A DNA stretch of 64,000 nt, from assembly GCA_942493125.1 (NCBI GenBank), contig OW818667.1, forward strand, positions 2,418,001-2,482,000, given 5' to 3'. Positions 34,623 to 43,331 of the stretch are shown here, piece by piece. Each line of letters opens with the position of its first letter. The stretch's first letter is position 1. Below the pieces are notes generated by a model, which saw nothing but the letters and a program-made list of their open reading frames with translations, made no database searches and was not told the DNA's origin. Position numbers and translations under genes: made by a program. Source of the DNA: Fusibacter_C sp942493125 (lineage in GTDB: Bacteria; Bacillota; Clostridia; Peptostreptococcales; Acidaminobacteraceae).

Positions 34623-36062
34623 TTACTTACCAGCATACTCTGCTGCTTTAGTACCAGCGACGCGACCAAATGTTAAACTCATTTGGATAGACGAGCCACT
34701 TGCTGGATAGACTTTATTGAAGAAATCGCCATTTGCCACTTCGCCAGCTGCGAATAAGCCATTAATCGCATTTCCTTCTTTGTTGAGGACTTGCGTATCA
34801 AGGTTCGTTTTTACACCTGACATCGTACCAAGTGTTGCTGGGATGACTTTGAGGGCATAGAATTTGCCTGTTTCGATTTTAGGATGTCCAACGACATTTT
34901 TTCCAAACGCAGTGTCGACGCCAGATTCTATCATTGTATTGTATTCAGCTACTGTATTTGCAAACGCAGCGCTATCGATGCCAGCTTGCTTAGCTAGATC
35001 TTCAAGTGAATCCGCGACAAATGCAGAACCTTTTTCAACCGCTTTATCAAGTGCAGGTTGGTAAGTAGAACCATCGAAGATCAGGTATGAAATGCCTTCA
35101 GGTTGTTTCACAAGTTCTTCGTAGAAGAGTGGGTAGTCAATCGCTTCGTTGACGAATCTTTCGCCAAGGGTATTGACTGAAAGGTAAGGCATCCACATCA
35201 ACATACAGATTTCTGTCGTGTAAGCTGGTTCATTTTCAACAGTTCTAAAACCGATAACGCCACCTTTGGAAACGACTTCAGCGCCGGCACTTACTGCCAT
35301 TGTTAAGCCATCGCCTGTATTTCCAGAGCCGGCAAAACTCTTTTGACCTTCTGCGATTGGTGCATATGTTTTAACGAGTTCTGTGCTTCTATCAAATCCG
35401 CCTGTTGCCATAATCACTGATTTTGCAGTGAATGCCAATTCATTTTTATCGACATCTATTGCTTTGACGCCGACCACATCGCCATTGGCATCGATCATGA
35501 GTTCAGTGGCACTTGTTTGGAGGAAAAATTCAACGCCTTTAGAATCCGCATATGTTTTAAGTGGTTTGATGATGCCATCACCGTGGTCAGGCGATGTGTG
35601 AGCTCTTAAAACTGGGCTTGTTCCAGTTGGTGTCGGGTCGCCAAATGTCACGCCGAGGCCAACGAGCCAATCGATTGTCGCGCCGGATCTTTCAGCGACG
35701 AACTGAAGCTGTGACGTATCAACGTCGCCTTCTGCACGATCAGACCAATAAGCGACAAGGTCTTCTACTGAATCTTCCACGCCGAGATTTTTTTGGATTG
35801 TTGAGCCTGTTGCATAGACGATACCGCCTGATAATACAGTGCTACCGCCTACCATAGGCATTTTTTCAAGTACGGCTACAGTAGCGCCTTTTTCAGCTGC
35901 TTCAATAGCCGCTGCAAGACCTGCAGCGCCTGCGCCAACAACTACGACATCATAGCTTTTTTCAATCACTTCTTTTTTTGGTGCTTGAGCCGCTCCACAT
36001 CCTGCAAGCAATCCGACAACCATAATCATAGACATAATTAGTGCAAAACTTCTCTTAAACAT
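34623..36062 (-). CDS. Secreted lipoprotein FAD-dependent reductase (flavocytochrome c/fumarate-reductase-like)
   Basis: A 479-residue protein with a lipoprotein signal (VVGLLAGCG, Cys22). The FAD domain opens VVVVGAGAAGLAAAIEAAE; a substrate-domain Arg region TSPVLRAHTSPDHGDG and the end GLFAAGEVANGDFFN follow. This is the fumarate reductase/urocanate reductase class that reduces alkenes outside the cell, with electrons from a covalently flavinylated partner. That partner is the FMN-binding lipoprotein 9 bases upstream in the same operon. The electron acceptor is unknown. GGGGG precedes the ATG. Confidence 0.88.
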   Translation of the reverse strand: MFKRSFALIMSMIMVVGLLAGCGAAQAPKKEVIEKSYDVVVVGAGAAGLAAAIEAAEKGATVAVLEKMPMVGGSTVLSGGIVYATGSTIQKNLGVEDSVEDLVAYWSDRAEGDVDTSQLQFVAERSGATIDWLVGLGVTFGDPTPTGTSPVLRAHTSPDHGDGIIKPLKTYADSKGVEFFLQTSATELMIDANGDVVGVKAIDVDKNELAFTAKSVIMATGGFDRSTELVKTYAPIAEGQKSFAGSGNTGDGLTMAVSAGAEVVSKGGVIGFRTVENEPAYTTEICMLMWMPYLSVNTLGERFVNEAIDYPLFYEELVKQPEGISYLIFDGSTYQPALDKAVEKGSAFVADSLEDLAKQAGIDSAAFANTVAEYNTMIESGVDTAFGKNVVGHPKIETGKFYALKVIPATLGTMSGVKTNLDTQVLNKEGNAINGLFAAGEVANGDFFNKVYPASGSSIQMSLTFGRVAGTKAAEYAGK

Positions 36063-36071
36063 AATATCCCC

Positions 36072-36407
36072 CTAATTTGCATTTTCTAGTGCTTCTCCAA
36101 CCGCTTCCAAAATTGCTTCTGAGCTTACTGTCGCACCTGCGACTGTGTCCACTTCCAGGCTTTGAGCCTCGATGATCAGCTTTGGCATTTGTTCAAAGGC
36201 GAGTTCAGATACACCTGATGTTTCTGAATGTGAGACGACATCGATTTTTGATATTTCCCCACTTGATACTTCAACACTTAGCTTAATTTCTCCATGCACG
36301 CCTTCAGCTGTTCCTGTATAAGTGCCGTCTTTCCATGCACTACCACTTGAACAACCGACCAAAAGCGTCAAAAGTAGTAACATCATTATTGCCAATCTTT
36401 TCTTCAT
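36072..36407 (-). CDS. FMN-binding lipoprotein (ApbE substrate)
   Basis: A 111-residue lipoprotein with lipobox LLVGCS (Cys19). The mature part is one FMN-binding domain: WKDGTYTGTAEGVHGEIKLS and the flavinylation site DTVAGATVSS, where ApbE would attach FMN to the Thr. It passes electrons to the flavoprotein encoded next. No apbE gene lies in the window, so it must be elsewhere. It is divergent from the TetR gene and shares its operator region. Confidence 0.9.
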   Translation of the reverse strand: MKKRLAIMMLLLLTLLVGCSSGSAWKDGTYTGTAEGVHGEIKLSVEVSSGEISKIDVVSHSETSGVSELAFEQMPKLIIEAQSLEVDTVAGATVSSEAILEAVGEALENAN

Positions 36408-36501
36408 GATTCTGAGCTCCTTTGTGATAAATTTAACTATGTGAGTCTGTAAAAAGCAACTTTCTCAATAGAAATCTGAAAAAGATGCCAGTCAATAATT
36501 G

Positions 36502-36517
36502 TACATGCATGCATGTA
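36502..36517. promoter_or_regulatory. Perfect 16-bp palindrome, TetR operator candidate
   Basis: TACATGCATGCATGTA lies between the divergent flavoprotein operon and the TetR gene. A related, imperfect site is at 36587-36604. Confidence 0.65.
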
Positions 36518-36586
36518 TAATTCAAATTGATTATATAACTAGATTTCAAAGAATGCAAATGTTTTTTATTCTAATTATCAAACAAA

Positions 36587-36604
36587 TATATGCATGCGTG
36601 TATA
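36587..36604. promoter_or_regulatory. Second, imperfect copy of the palindromic operator
   Basis: TATATGCATGCGTGTATA differs from the perfect site by a few bases. Two copies about 85 bases apart suit a TetR dimer controlling both directions. Confidence 0.6.
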
Positions 36605-36690
36605 TATTGAAACGCATGTGCTTTTGTTTGATTGTATTTAAAATTTAAACATGCTAAAATAAAAAATATACATAAAAGGAGGTTGTATCA

Positions 36691-37290
36691 ATGTCTACAA
36701 ATTCCATTGAATCCAGTACTTTCGACACGCTTATAGAAAAGGCAACAGAGATTTTCTCGATAAAAGGATATGCTGCAACCAATTTAACTGATATATCTGA
36801 TGCACTGGGCATCTCAAGAGGACCGATTTATTATCATTTCAAAGATAAATTTGGTCTTTATTCTGCAGCCTTTGAACGTTTTGACCGAGATGTCAGAGAA
36901 TCACATGCAGATATAATCGAACAAGATCAACATATCATGGTATTTATGGAAAATGTCATTTTGGATTGTGCACAGCGTAATACTAGATTTGGACCTAACT
37001 TTTTCTTTGGCATCGACACAATAGAAGAGCTCCAGTCAGTGCGAATCAAATTCAATGCCATGAACGATGACATCTATCAAGAAAAGCTGGATTATGTTCA
37101 AAGATCCATCGAAAGAGGTGAAGTACGTAAGAATACAGATGCGAAACAAGTTGCCGATTTGATCTACATCATCTACTATGGGCTACTTAATGCGATTCAA
37201 ATTCAGATGCTCGACGCGTACTCGGAAAGTGAGATTAGAAATCTCATACGCATTCTACTTAGGGGGATTGAAAGGTATTGTTGCGACTGA
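36691..37290 (+). CDS. TetR/AcrR-family repressor
   Basis: A 199-residue regulator. The N-terminal helix-turn-helix is typical: KATEIFSIKGYAATNLTDIS, then DALGISRGPIYYHFKDKFGL. The C-terminal ligand domain ends RILLRGIERY. AAAGGAGG precedes the ATG. Divergent placement and the palindromes at 36502 and 36587 point to control of the secreted flavoprotein pair and of itself. It overlaps the next gene by 13 bases. Confidence 0.92.
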   Translation: MSTNSIESSTFDTLIEKATEIFSIKGYAATNLTDISDALGISRGPIYYHFKDKFGLYSAAFERFDRDVRESHADIIEQDQHIMVFMENVILDCAQRNTRFGPNFFFGIDTIEELQSVRIKFNAMNDDIYQEKLDYVQRSIERGEVRKNTDAKQVADLIYIIYYGLLNAIQIQMLDAYSESEIRNLIRILLRGIERYCCD

Positions 37291-37862
37291 CAGATGAAGC
37301 TTCAAAGAGATTATGGTATAAAGAAATTTTCGAAAAAGCCTATGAATTGATGAATGAACCAATAATTGAGGGCAATTGTGGCGCACTGTGTGGGTATCAT
37401 TGCTGCAGAAGAATTGATCTCACTGGAGAACGCCTTGGGATGTATCTGTTGCCACTCGAATACGAGTACATGCAAATAGATAAAGGGATGGACCATGAAG
37501 TTCACAGTTATTTAGAATACGATATGCCGCCGAAGATCAAAAAGCGACATTATATTTATTGCCATGAAGAAGAAGGGTGTTTGCGAACGCTTAGACCCAT
37601 ACAATGTCGAACTTATCCATTTGAACCCCATTTTGAAAATGGCGAATTTTCACTCGTCATCGAAAGGGAGCAAATTCATGCTTGTCCATTGCACGGCATG
37701 ATTTCTGAATGGCGACAAGCATTTATCGATGGGATCTATGCAGGATGGCTCGAACTGATGAAAGTGCCAATCATCAAATATAACACACTCTATTTTTCCA
37801 TGGAGAGAACCGAGATGGATAATATTCTAAAGCAATACAAGCAAGAGGGTTGGGTAAAATAG
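37278..37862 (+). CDS. YkgJ-like cysteine-cluster protein
   Basis: A 194-residue protein with the Cys pattern of the YkgJ/CxxCx(n)CC family: GNCGALCGYHCCRR near residue 32, then YCHEEEGCLRTLRPIQCRTY and HACPL. The cysteines probably bind a metal or an iron-sulfur cluster. The family has no settled role. The TTG start lies inside the TetR gene, so the two are translationally coupled. An Fe-S or redox link to the nearby flavoproteins is an inference. Confidence 0.75.
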   Translation: MLRLTDEASKRLWYKEIFEKAYELMNEPIIEGNCGALCGYHCCRRIDLTGERLGMYLLPLEYEYMQIDKGMDHEVHSYLEYDMPPKIKKRHYIYCHEEEGCLRTLRPIQCRTYPFEPHFENGEFSLVIEREQIHACPLHGMISEWRQAFIDGIYAGWLELMKVPIIKYNTLYFSMERTEMDNILKQYKQEGWVK

Positions 37863-37877
37863 CGATAAAGTGACATC

Positions 37878-37913
37878 AAATGCACCTTATGAAAATAAGA
37901 GGCATTTTTTTTG
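37878..37913 (+). terminator. Terminator after the YkgJ-like gene
   Basis: AAATGC and GCATTT, with an inner CTTAT-ATAAG stem, are followed by T residues. Confidence 0.7.
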
Positions 37914-37927
37914 ATTGAAATATTACC

Positions 37928-37961
37928 TTGACAGTCATAGTAATATGGCATACATTAGTAT
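37928..37961 (+). promoter_or_regulatory. Promoter and PadR-like operator
   Basis: TTGACA (37928-37933) and TACATT (37951-37956) are 17 bases apart. The dyad ATAC-ATTA-GTAT (37950-37961) overlaps the -10 box and recalls the dyads before the PadR gene at 5513. Confidence 0.65.
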
Positions 37962-37975
37962 TAGGAGGTACGCTT

Positions 37976-38305
37976 ATGAATGAAAACAAACTAACATCAG
38001 ATTTACTTCGTGGGCATACCGATACGATGATTCTGCGGCTGTTGAGTGAAAAAGACTGTTATGGATATGAAATTGTTAAAGCGATCGGGATTAATTCTGG
38101 TGGTGAGTACGAATTGAAAGAAGCGACCATGTACTCGAGCTTGAAGCGACTAGAAGCCGATGGCGACATCGAGTGGTATTGGGGAGACGAATCTCAAGGT
38201 GGCCGACGAAAGTACTATAAAATCACTGTAAAAGGTCAACTTATCTATGAGAGAAACAAACAAAATTGGACATTTGCCAAGAGAATCTTGGATAATTTAT
38301 TGTAA
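37976..38305 (+). CDS. PadR-family transcriptional regulator
   Basis: A 109-residue PadR: LLRGHTDTMILRLLSEKDCY, GYEIVKAIG, then KEATMYSSLKRLEADGDI and the wing GGRRKYYKITVKG. The frame is open from 37928, but TTAGGAGG before the ATG at 37976 decides the start. It is followed after 15 bases by a protein with a HAAS-like helical domain, the same arrangement as at 5513-6610, so the window holds two such modules. Confidence 0.92.
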   Translation: MNENKLTSDLLRGHTDTMILRLLSEKDCYGYEIVKAIGINSGGEYELKEATMYSSLKRLEADGDIEWYWGDESQGGRRKYYKITVKGQLIYERNKQNWTFAKRILDNLL

Positions 38306-38320
38306 GTGAGGTGTGTATAG

Positions 38321-39184
38321 ATGAATCAAAAAATAGAAAATTATATTGAAGGCATTTTTGCATCTTTTAATAAAGGGCATCAAGTTGATGAATTAAAATC
38401 TGAACTACTTATGGATTTAAAGGAGCGTTATTCCGATTTGATTATAGAGGGGCATGACGACGCGACGGCCTTCAAATTGACCATTGATTCAATTGGCGAT
38501 CTACAGAATATCATAGAAGATCTGACTGTTGAGCGGGTTGTGAATCAAGATCTGCTTACCAATTTTACTGCGAGCAATTTGCCAGAAACTGATTTCAAAG
38601 ACGTTAAAGCTAGAAGGGGAAATTTTAAAGGTAGCCAACTTAAAGGATCTGACTTTAGTGGTGCAGATTTGACTGAGAGTACTTTTGCTGGTAGTGATGT
38701 AAGCAACTCAATCTTTGATGGTGCAAATCTTACGGATTGCAACTTGTCTGGTAACAATCTAAACAATACCCACTATCAGAACACGATTTTGGATCGCACA
38801 AATTTTAGTTCATCCTCGTTGGATGGTGCTAAATTTATAGATGTCAAACTGGTCGGTACAAAACTGACTATGACTGGATTGTCTAAAACGACTTTTGAAA
38901 GATGCGTTTTTATAGGAACAGATTTCAAATATTCGGATTTGAGAGGCATCTGTTTCGATGGACAAACTTTATTAGATATATCGTTTAATAAATCGGGTAT
39001 GGAAGGTGCATCATTTGCCGGTGCAACTTTGAAAAACGTCTCGTTTTGTTCAATGAATGATCTCACTAAGAAGTACTATAAAGCAATCAAAACCATCAAT
39101 TTCAAAGGCGCTATAATGGACAAGCTAACCTACGCAGCTCTAAAAAACGTAGGCGCAAATTTGTCAGATGTCATTATTTTATAA
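38321..39184 (+). CDS. HAAS-like domain fused to pentapeptide repeats, PadR partner
   Basis: A 287-residue protein. Residues 1-80 form a helical domain (IENYIEGIFASFNKGHQVDE, then DLKERYSDLIIEGHDDATAF) like the PadR-associated HAAS/DUF1700 domain. Residues about 85-280 are pentapeptide repeats (FKGSQLKGSDFSGADLTEST; FDGANLTDCNLSGNNLNN), which fold as a right-handed beta-helix. There is no membrane helix, unlike most HAAS partners. It may bind DNA-mimicking or scaffold targets (pentapeptide proteins can mimic DNA); this is unproven. AGGTG precedes the ATG. Confidence 0.8.
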   Translation: MNQKIENYIEGIFASFNKGHQVDELKSELLMDLKERYSDLIIEGHDDATAFKLTIDSIGDLQNIIEDLTVERVVNQDLLTNFTASNLPETDFKDVKARRGNFKGSQLKGSDFSGADLTESTFAGSDVSNSIFDGANLTDCNLSGNNLNNTHYQNTILDRTNFSSSSLDGAKFIDVKLVGTKLTMTGLSKTTFERCVFIGTDFKYSDLRGICFDGQTLLDISFNKSGMEGASFAGATLKNVSFCSMNDLTKKYYKAIKTINFKGAIMDKLTYAALKNVGANLSDVIIL

Positions 39185-39252
39185 ATCAGATGTCGTTATT
39201 TTAGACAAGTAGATTGCATCGAATAATCGGTGCAATTATTTTTATTTTATAG

Positions 39253-39282
39253 TTGCACAAAACAATTAATGTGTGATACAAT
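39253..39282 (+). promoter_or_regulatory. Putative promoter of the MarR gene
   Basis: TTGCAC (39253-39258) and TACAAT (39277-39282) are 18 bases apart, 22 bases before the ATG. Confidence 0.5.
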
Positions 39283-39304
39283 CATTTTGAAAGGTGGTAT
39301 TGTG

Positions 39305-39757
39305 ATGGAAGATCAAAAACAATTAAGAGAATCGTTAAGAAAGCTTGAGCGCGTTTTGGGGCTACTTGAAAGAACACAGGCATCTTGTTGTGGTACGAAC
39401 CTCACACAGTGCCACGCTTTAGTTGAAATTGGTAGAAAAGGTCAACTCTCCGTAAATGGTTTGGCGGACATTTTACAGCTTGATAAAAGCACAACGAGTC
39501 GCGTTGTTCAGTTCCTTGTGACGCAAAATTGGGTTCAGAGAAATGAAGCAGTAGAAGACAGACGCATCCAAGAAGTCTCTTTGACGCCAGAAGGCATCAT
39601 TCAATTTAGAAGCATAGAAGCTTCTATGGATTCATTTTACAGACAGGTGTTCGAACAATTAGGCGCTTCTTCTGGAGAACAGGTTGTAGAAAGTGTCGCA
39701 CTATTGGTTGATGCCATCGAAAAGGTCAAATTTGATGCACCCAGCGCATGTTACTAA
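39305..39757 (+). CDS. MarR-family regulator with N-terminal Cys cluster
   Basis: A 150-residue MarR winged-helix protein. The N-terminal motif ASCCGTNLTQCHALVEIGRK has three Cys that could sense metalloid or redox state. The recognition part is LADILQLDKSTTSRVVQFLV and the wing NEAVEDRRIQEVSLTPEG. The frame is open from 39230, but the ATG at 39305 has GAAAGGTGG upstream and the usual length. The C-terminus ends SACY. It stands before an ArsP-like permease, so arsenic or organoarsenical sensing is plausible (inference). Confidence 0.85.
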   Translation: MEDQKQLRESLRKLERVLGLLERTQASCCGTNLTQCHALVEIGRKGQLSVNGLADILQLDKSTTSRVVQFLVTQNWVQRNEAVEDRRIQEVSLTPEGIIQFRSIEASMDSFYRQVFEQLGASSGEQVVESVALLVDAIEKVKFDAPSACY

Positions 39758-39762
39758 AAAAT

Positions 39763-39826
39763 TAAGGGCAACTTCGGTTGCCTTAAAATTAAAAAAACAG
39801 TTGCAAAGAGCAACTGTTGAAGGAGG
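39763..39826 (+). promoter_or_regulatory. Two competing hairpins before the permease ribosome site
   Basis: GGCAAC-TTCG-GTTGCC (39767-39782) is followed by AACAGTTGC with GCAACTGTT (39796-39818), directly before AGGAGG. All four arms share the GCAAC/GTTGC core, so alternative pairings are possible, as in an attenuator. No strong T-run follows either stem. Confidence 0.45.
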
Positions 39827-39832
39827 CATGTT

Positions 39833-40849
39833 ATGACGTATTTAAAGTTTATTGGGGACTCATTGATTTACTATCTGATTAACGACTGGCACATTATCCT
39901 TATGGGTATTCTGATTGCCACAAGCATGAAGGTCTTTGTCAACCCAGAAAGGTTAAAGAACAAATTGTTACAGCATTCAAAGATTGCAGTGCCTCTGTCT
40001 GTGGGACTAGGCGCTCTGACACCACTATGCGCATGTGGTACAATGGCTGTCGTGATTTCTCTATTTTTAACCAAGCTCCCATGGGGGCCTGTTATGGCGT
40101 TTCTGATATCTTCACCACTTGCCAGTCCTTCAGAATTTTTATTTGAAGGGAGCTTTATGGGCTGGCGATTTGCCATAAGCATGCTCATAGCATCTATTGT
40201 CATCGGATTGTTTGCGGGGTATCTCGCCACAGTGCTTGAAAAGAAGACGTCGTTCTTTAAAGATCAATTTAGAATTCTTGATAAGCCAAAGAAAACTCAA
40301 GCAAACGCGACACAAGCAAACACATCGCAAACGCTTGATACATCTGGTTTTACAGTTGTTGAACCACATTATAACTCAGCGTTTGAAACGCAAGAGGGTG
40401 ATAAGGCGAAAAAAGTCTTTGACGTCAAGGGCAAATCGCGGGAGTTTCTCACAGAAATATGGGAAACTGGCTTTAAGAAAATCATATTTTACTTCATGAT
40501 TTTTATCATCATAGGAAAAAGCATCGAATTCATGATACCTATGGATTTTCAAATGCCGTTTTTAAGTGAAGACTCATTTTTATCTGTCTTGATTGGCGCG
40601 ACTGTTGGTTTACCACTGTATATCAATTCTGCATCTTCGTTGCCTTTGATGCAATCTATGGTTGCCTCCGGCGTTTCTGAATCTGCGATTTTTGCATTTC
40701 TCATTGCGGGCAAAGCAACTGGAATTCCAGTTATTATTGGCATGATGACGTTTCTTAAAAAGCGCGCAATCGCATTTTATGTCGGTGTTATCTGGGTTGG
40801 TGCTGTGATTGCCGGATCGCTTTCGATCATTCTATGGAAAATTCTATAA
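39833..40849 (+). CDS. ArsP/YraQ-family permease
   Basis: A 338-residue transporter with about eight helices. The family signature is visible: LGALTPLCACGTMAVVISLF and MAFLISSPLASPSEFLFEGS. A central cytoplasmic loop (about 145-215) rich in Gln and Thr separates the halves. The CACG motif matches permeases proposed to export trivalent organoarsenicals (ArsP) or other soft metals. The MarR with a Cys cluster upstream supports this. Its end overlaps the end of the opposite-strand gene by 6 bases. Confidence 0.85.
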   Translation: MTYLKFIGDSLIYYLINDWHIILMGILIATSMKVFVNPERLKNKLLQHSKIAVPLSVGLGALTPLCACGTMAVVISLFLTKLPWGPVMAFLISSPLASPSEFLFEGSFMGWRFAISMLIASIVIGLFAGYLATVLEKKTSFFKDQFRILDKPKKTQANATQANTSQTLDTSGFTVVEPHYNSAFETQEGDKAKKVFDVKGKSREFLTEIWETGFKKIIFYFMIFIIIGKSIEFMIPMDFQMPFLSEDSFLSVLIGATVGLPLYINSASSLPLMQSMVASGVSESAIFAFLIAGKATGIPVIIGMMTFLKKRAIAFYVGVIWVGAVIAGSLSIILWKIL

Positions 40850-43174
40850 GCCTCTTGCGTCAATTGGATAGGTTGCTTCAAAGGCCTCTTTGGTCAAAGG
40901 CTTGCTGAAATAGTACCCTTGGATTGCGTTGCATTCCAATTGTTGCAGGATGTCCAGTTGTTCTTTTGTCTCAACACCTTCAGCAATGGTTGCAAGTCCA
41001 AGGCCTTTAGCCATTAGAATAATCGCTTTGATAATCAAACGCTCTTCAAAGTCATCTACGATGTGGTCGATCAACTCTTTTGCAATTTTAAGTCGATCAA
41101 TGTCAAAGCGTTTGAGATAGCTTAAAGAAGAGTAGCCAGTACCAAAATCGTCTATGGAGATCTGCACGCCGAGATTCGCTAGGGCGGAAAAAATCTCTTC
41201 TGATATCGTTCCAGAATTCATGGCGTTGCTTTCTGTAATCTCAAAATCAATCCATGCTGGATCAATTTGATGGGCGTTGATTTTTTCTATAATATACGGG
41301 AAAAAATCAACGCTATCAAATTGTAATGGCGATAAATTGATGCCAATTTTAAGTGTGTCATAGCCCATATCGTGCCATTCCTTGATTTGTTGAAACGCTG
41401 TATCGATCACCCATTTGCCGATTTTTATAATGCTTCCTGTCTCTTCGGCAATCTGTATAAATTCTGTTGGCGTTACATTGCCAAGGGTGGGATTTTGCCA
41501 CCTTAATAAAGCTTCAACACCCAATAACAGCTTCCCATCTATTGAAAATTGAGGTTGATAATGAAGAGAAAATTCATTGTCATAATCTATCGTTTTTAAT
41601 AGGAGTTCAATTTTATTTTTTCTTTTTACCAGTTGGCTGTGCTCGCGAGAATAAAATACATATTTAGTTTGGTCACCACTTCTTTTAGCCTGATACATGG
41701 CTAAATCAGCATGCTTGACGAGGGTATATTTGTCGGTAGCGTCATACGGATATCGAGAGATGCCGATACTGGCACTCACATTGAATATATAATCGCCAAC
41801 AGTAATGTCATTCGCAAATAACCCCAATATTTGAGAACACACTTCATGGTTAATCATCTTATCATCTAAGGCATCGTGGATATGGATCACGGCAAATTCG
41901 TCATCACCAACACGTGCAACTATTTTATTGGCAGACTGCCACTCTATAAAGCGATTGGCAATAATGCGTAAGACTTCGTCGCCCATCTCATGACCATGGA
42001 TGTCGTTAATTATTTTGAAATGATCTAGGTCCAAATAATAAAGTGAGAAATGTATATTTTCCGTTTGGATCAATGCATCGAGTTTGTCGAGAAAGTAGCG
42101 TCGATTGTATAACGAGCTCAATGTATCTCGAATGGCCAACTGCTCAAATTTTTCCTTTGATGCCTTCAAATCGAAGGTTCTCATTGATACGAGTTCCTCA
42201 AGGCGCTCGTTGATAACACGCTCTGTTGTTAGGAGAGCCTCGGTGTGAATTGCAGTTTGAATTTTCCCACTGACGATAAAGTAAAAGGATATGAAAAAGC
42301 CAATGATGAATAAGGCTTTATAATTTAAGATGCCGATCAAAGCCAAAGATATTGGTATCAATGTAAAATAAATAAGGCGCTTGTTGCCACCGAAATTCTG
42401 AGGAGACACTTTCATATCGGGATTTTGTATCAAGCTAGGCTTCTTCCACTCTATGTAGGCTGCAGTAGCAAAAAAGGTGATAGATAAAATGTAAAGGGTA
42501 TCAATCAGCGTGTTTGGCTGATAAAAATCTAATATAACTGAAAACCCATAGAAAAAATCAGTATAGATGTAAGTGGTGAGTCCTGCAATGATCCACAACA
42601 TCGTATTGCTGAGTTTGTTTACTCGAGCAGATACGATCATCACCACAAGCAACAAAAGTGAAAAACCATCGATGACCAACGACCCCAATATCGAGAGATT
42701 TTCGTGAATTGTGAAATTGTCCCAAACATAGTGATCACTAAGGCTAAACCAAAGCGTTACAAAAATTATGATAAATGTTACAACAGAATCGACTGTGAGT
42801 TGGAAATCATGCCATTTTTTTAGATTGCGTCTAAAATAAACGAAACACGATACGAGTATAAATATACTTGGCAACATATAAAAATAGAGTAAAAATACGG
42901 AGTCTTGTGGATCTGATCCTAAAAAGTTATAGAGAATCATCCAATAAGTATCCGCTATACCCCATAAAAATGCCATTAAGGCTAGCAAAATCCAACTGAT
43001 TTTAAAAAAGTCACCATGCTTCAAGGTTAAAAGAATGACTAAACTTGAGGACAAAGTTGCAACTGGAGCAAATAGATTGCTAAAGAACTGATTGCCAAAC
43101 ATATTGGAAACTATATACGCAAGCAGCGATGTTTGAAGGATTACCATTATGTAAACGATCAATTTTTTACGCAT
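40844..43174 (-). CDS. Membrane GGDEF-EAL protein with GDDEF site (c-di-GMP turnover)
   Basis: A 776-residue protein: an N-terminal sensor with about eight helices (residues 1-310), a short linker, a GGDEF domain and an EAL domain. The cyclase site is GDDEF (G423-F427) rather than GGDEF; it keeps the second Asp and the Glu, so activity is possible but uncertain. The I-site RxxD is not evident. The EAL domain looks active: EALLRW (E554), DDFGTGYSSLSYLKRF and AEGVETKEQL. It probably hydrolyses c-di-GMP, perhaps under GTP control. This is the only c-di-GMP enzyme in the window and could feed the riboswitch at 7517. Confidence 0.92.
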   Translation of the reverse strand: MRKKLIVYIMVILQTSLLAYIVSNMFGNQFFSNLFAPVATLSSSLVILLTLKHGDFFKISWILLALMAFLWGIADTYWMILYNFLGSDPQDSVFLLYFYMLPSIFILVSCFVYFRRNLKKWHDFQLTVDSVVTFIIIFVTLWFSLSDHYVWDNFTIHENLSILGSLVIDGFSLLLLVVMIVSARVNKLSNTMLWIIAGLTTYIYTDFFYGFSVILDFYQPNTLIDTLYILSITFFATAAYIEWKKPSLIQNPDMKVSPQNFGGNKRLIYFTLIPISLALIGILNYKALFIIGFFISFYFIVSGKIQTAIHTEALLTTERVINERLEELVSMRTFDLKASKEKFEQLAIRDTLSSLYNRRYFLDKLDALIQTENIHFSLYYLDLDHFKIINDIHGHEMGDEVLRIIANRFIEWQSANKIVARVGDDEFAVIHIHDALDDKMINHEVCSQILGLFANDITVGDYIFNVSASIGISRYPYDATDKYTLVKHADLAMYQAKRSGDQTKYVFYSREHSQLVKRKNKIELLLKTIDYDNEFSLHYQPQFSIDGKLLLGVEALLRWQNPTLGNVTPTEFIQIAEETGSIIKIGKWVIDTAFQQIKEWHDMGYDTLKIGINLSPLQFDSVDFFPYIIEKINAHQIDPAWIDFEITESNAMNSGTISEEIFSALANLGVQISIDDFGTGYSSLSYLKRFDIDRLKIAKELIDHIVDDFEERLIIKAIILMAKGLGLATIAEGVETKEQLDILQQLECNAIQGYYFSKPLTKEAFEATYPIDARGL

Positions 43175-43331
43175 AGTTGCCTCCTTTTAATTATTTTTTT
43201 TTAATCAAATACATTTATAATCCATGCAATTGTATACAGATTTATATGTACTATTGTAACATAAAATGAGAAAATAAGAGTAACACATTGAATGAAAATA
43301 GGTTGTATCTTTTATGCTTGGAGGGTTATTT

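Noticed and set aside
34864..35857. Plus-strand frames opposite the FAD lipoprotein
   Set aside because: They are complements of Ala/Gly-rich coding sequence and have no start signals.
43175..43331. Shared regulatory region of the GGDEF-EAL gene and sbcD
   Set aside because: The DNA is AT-rich with no clear dyad or riboswitch; nothing specific can be supported.
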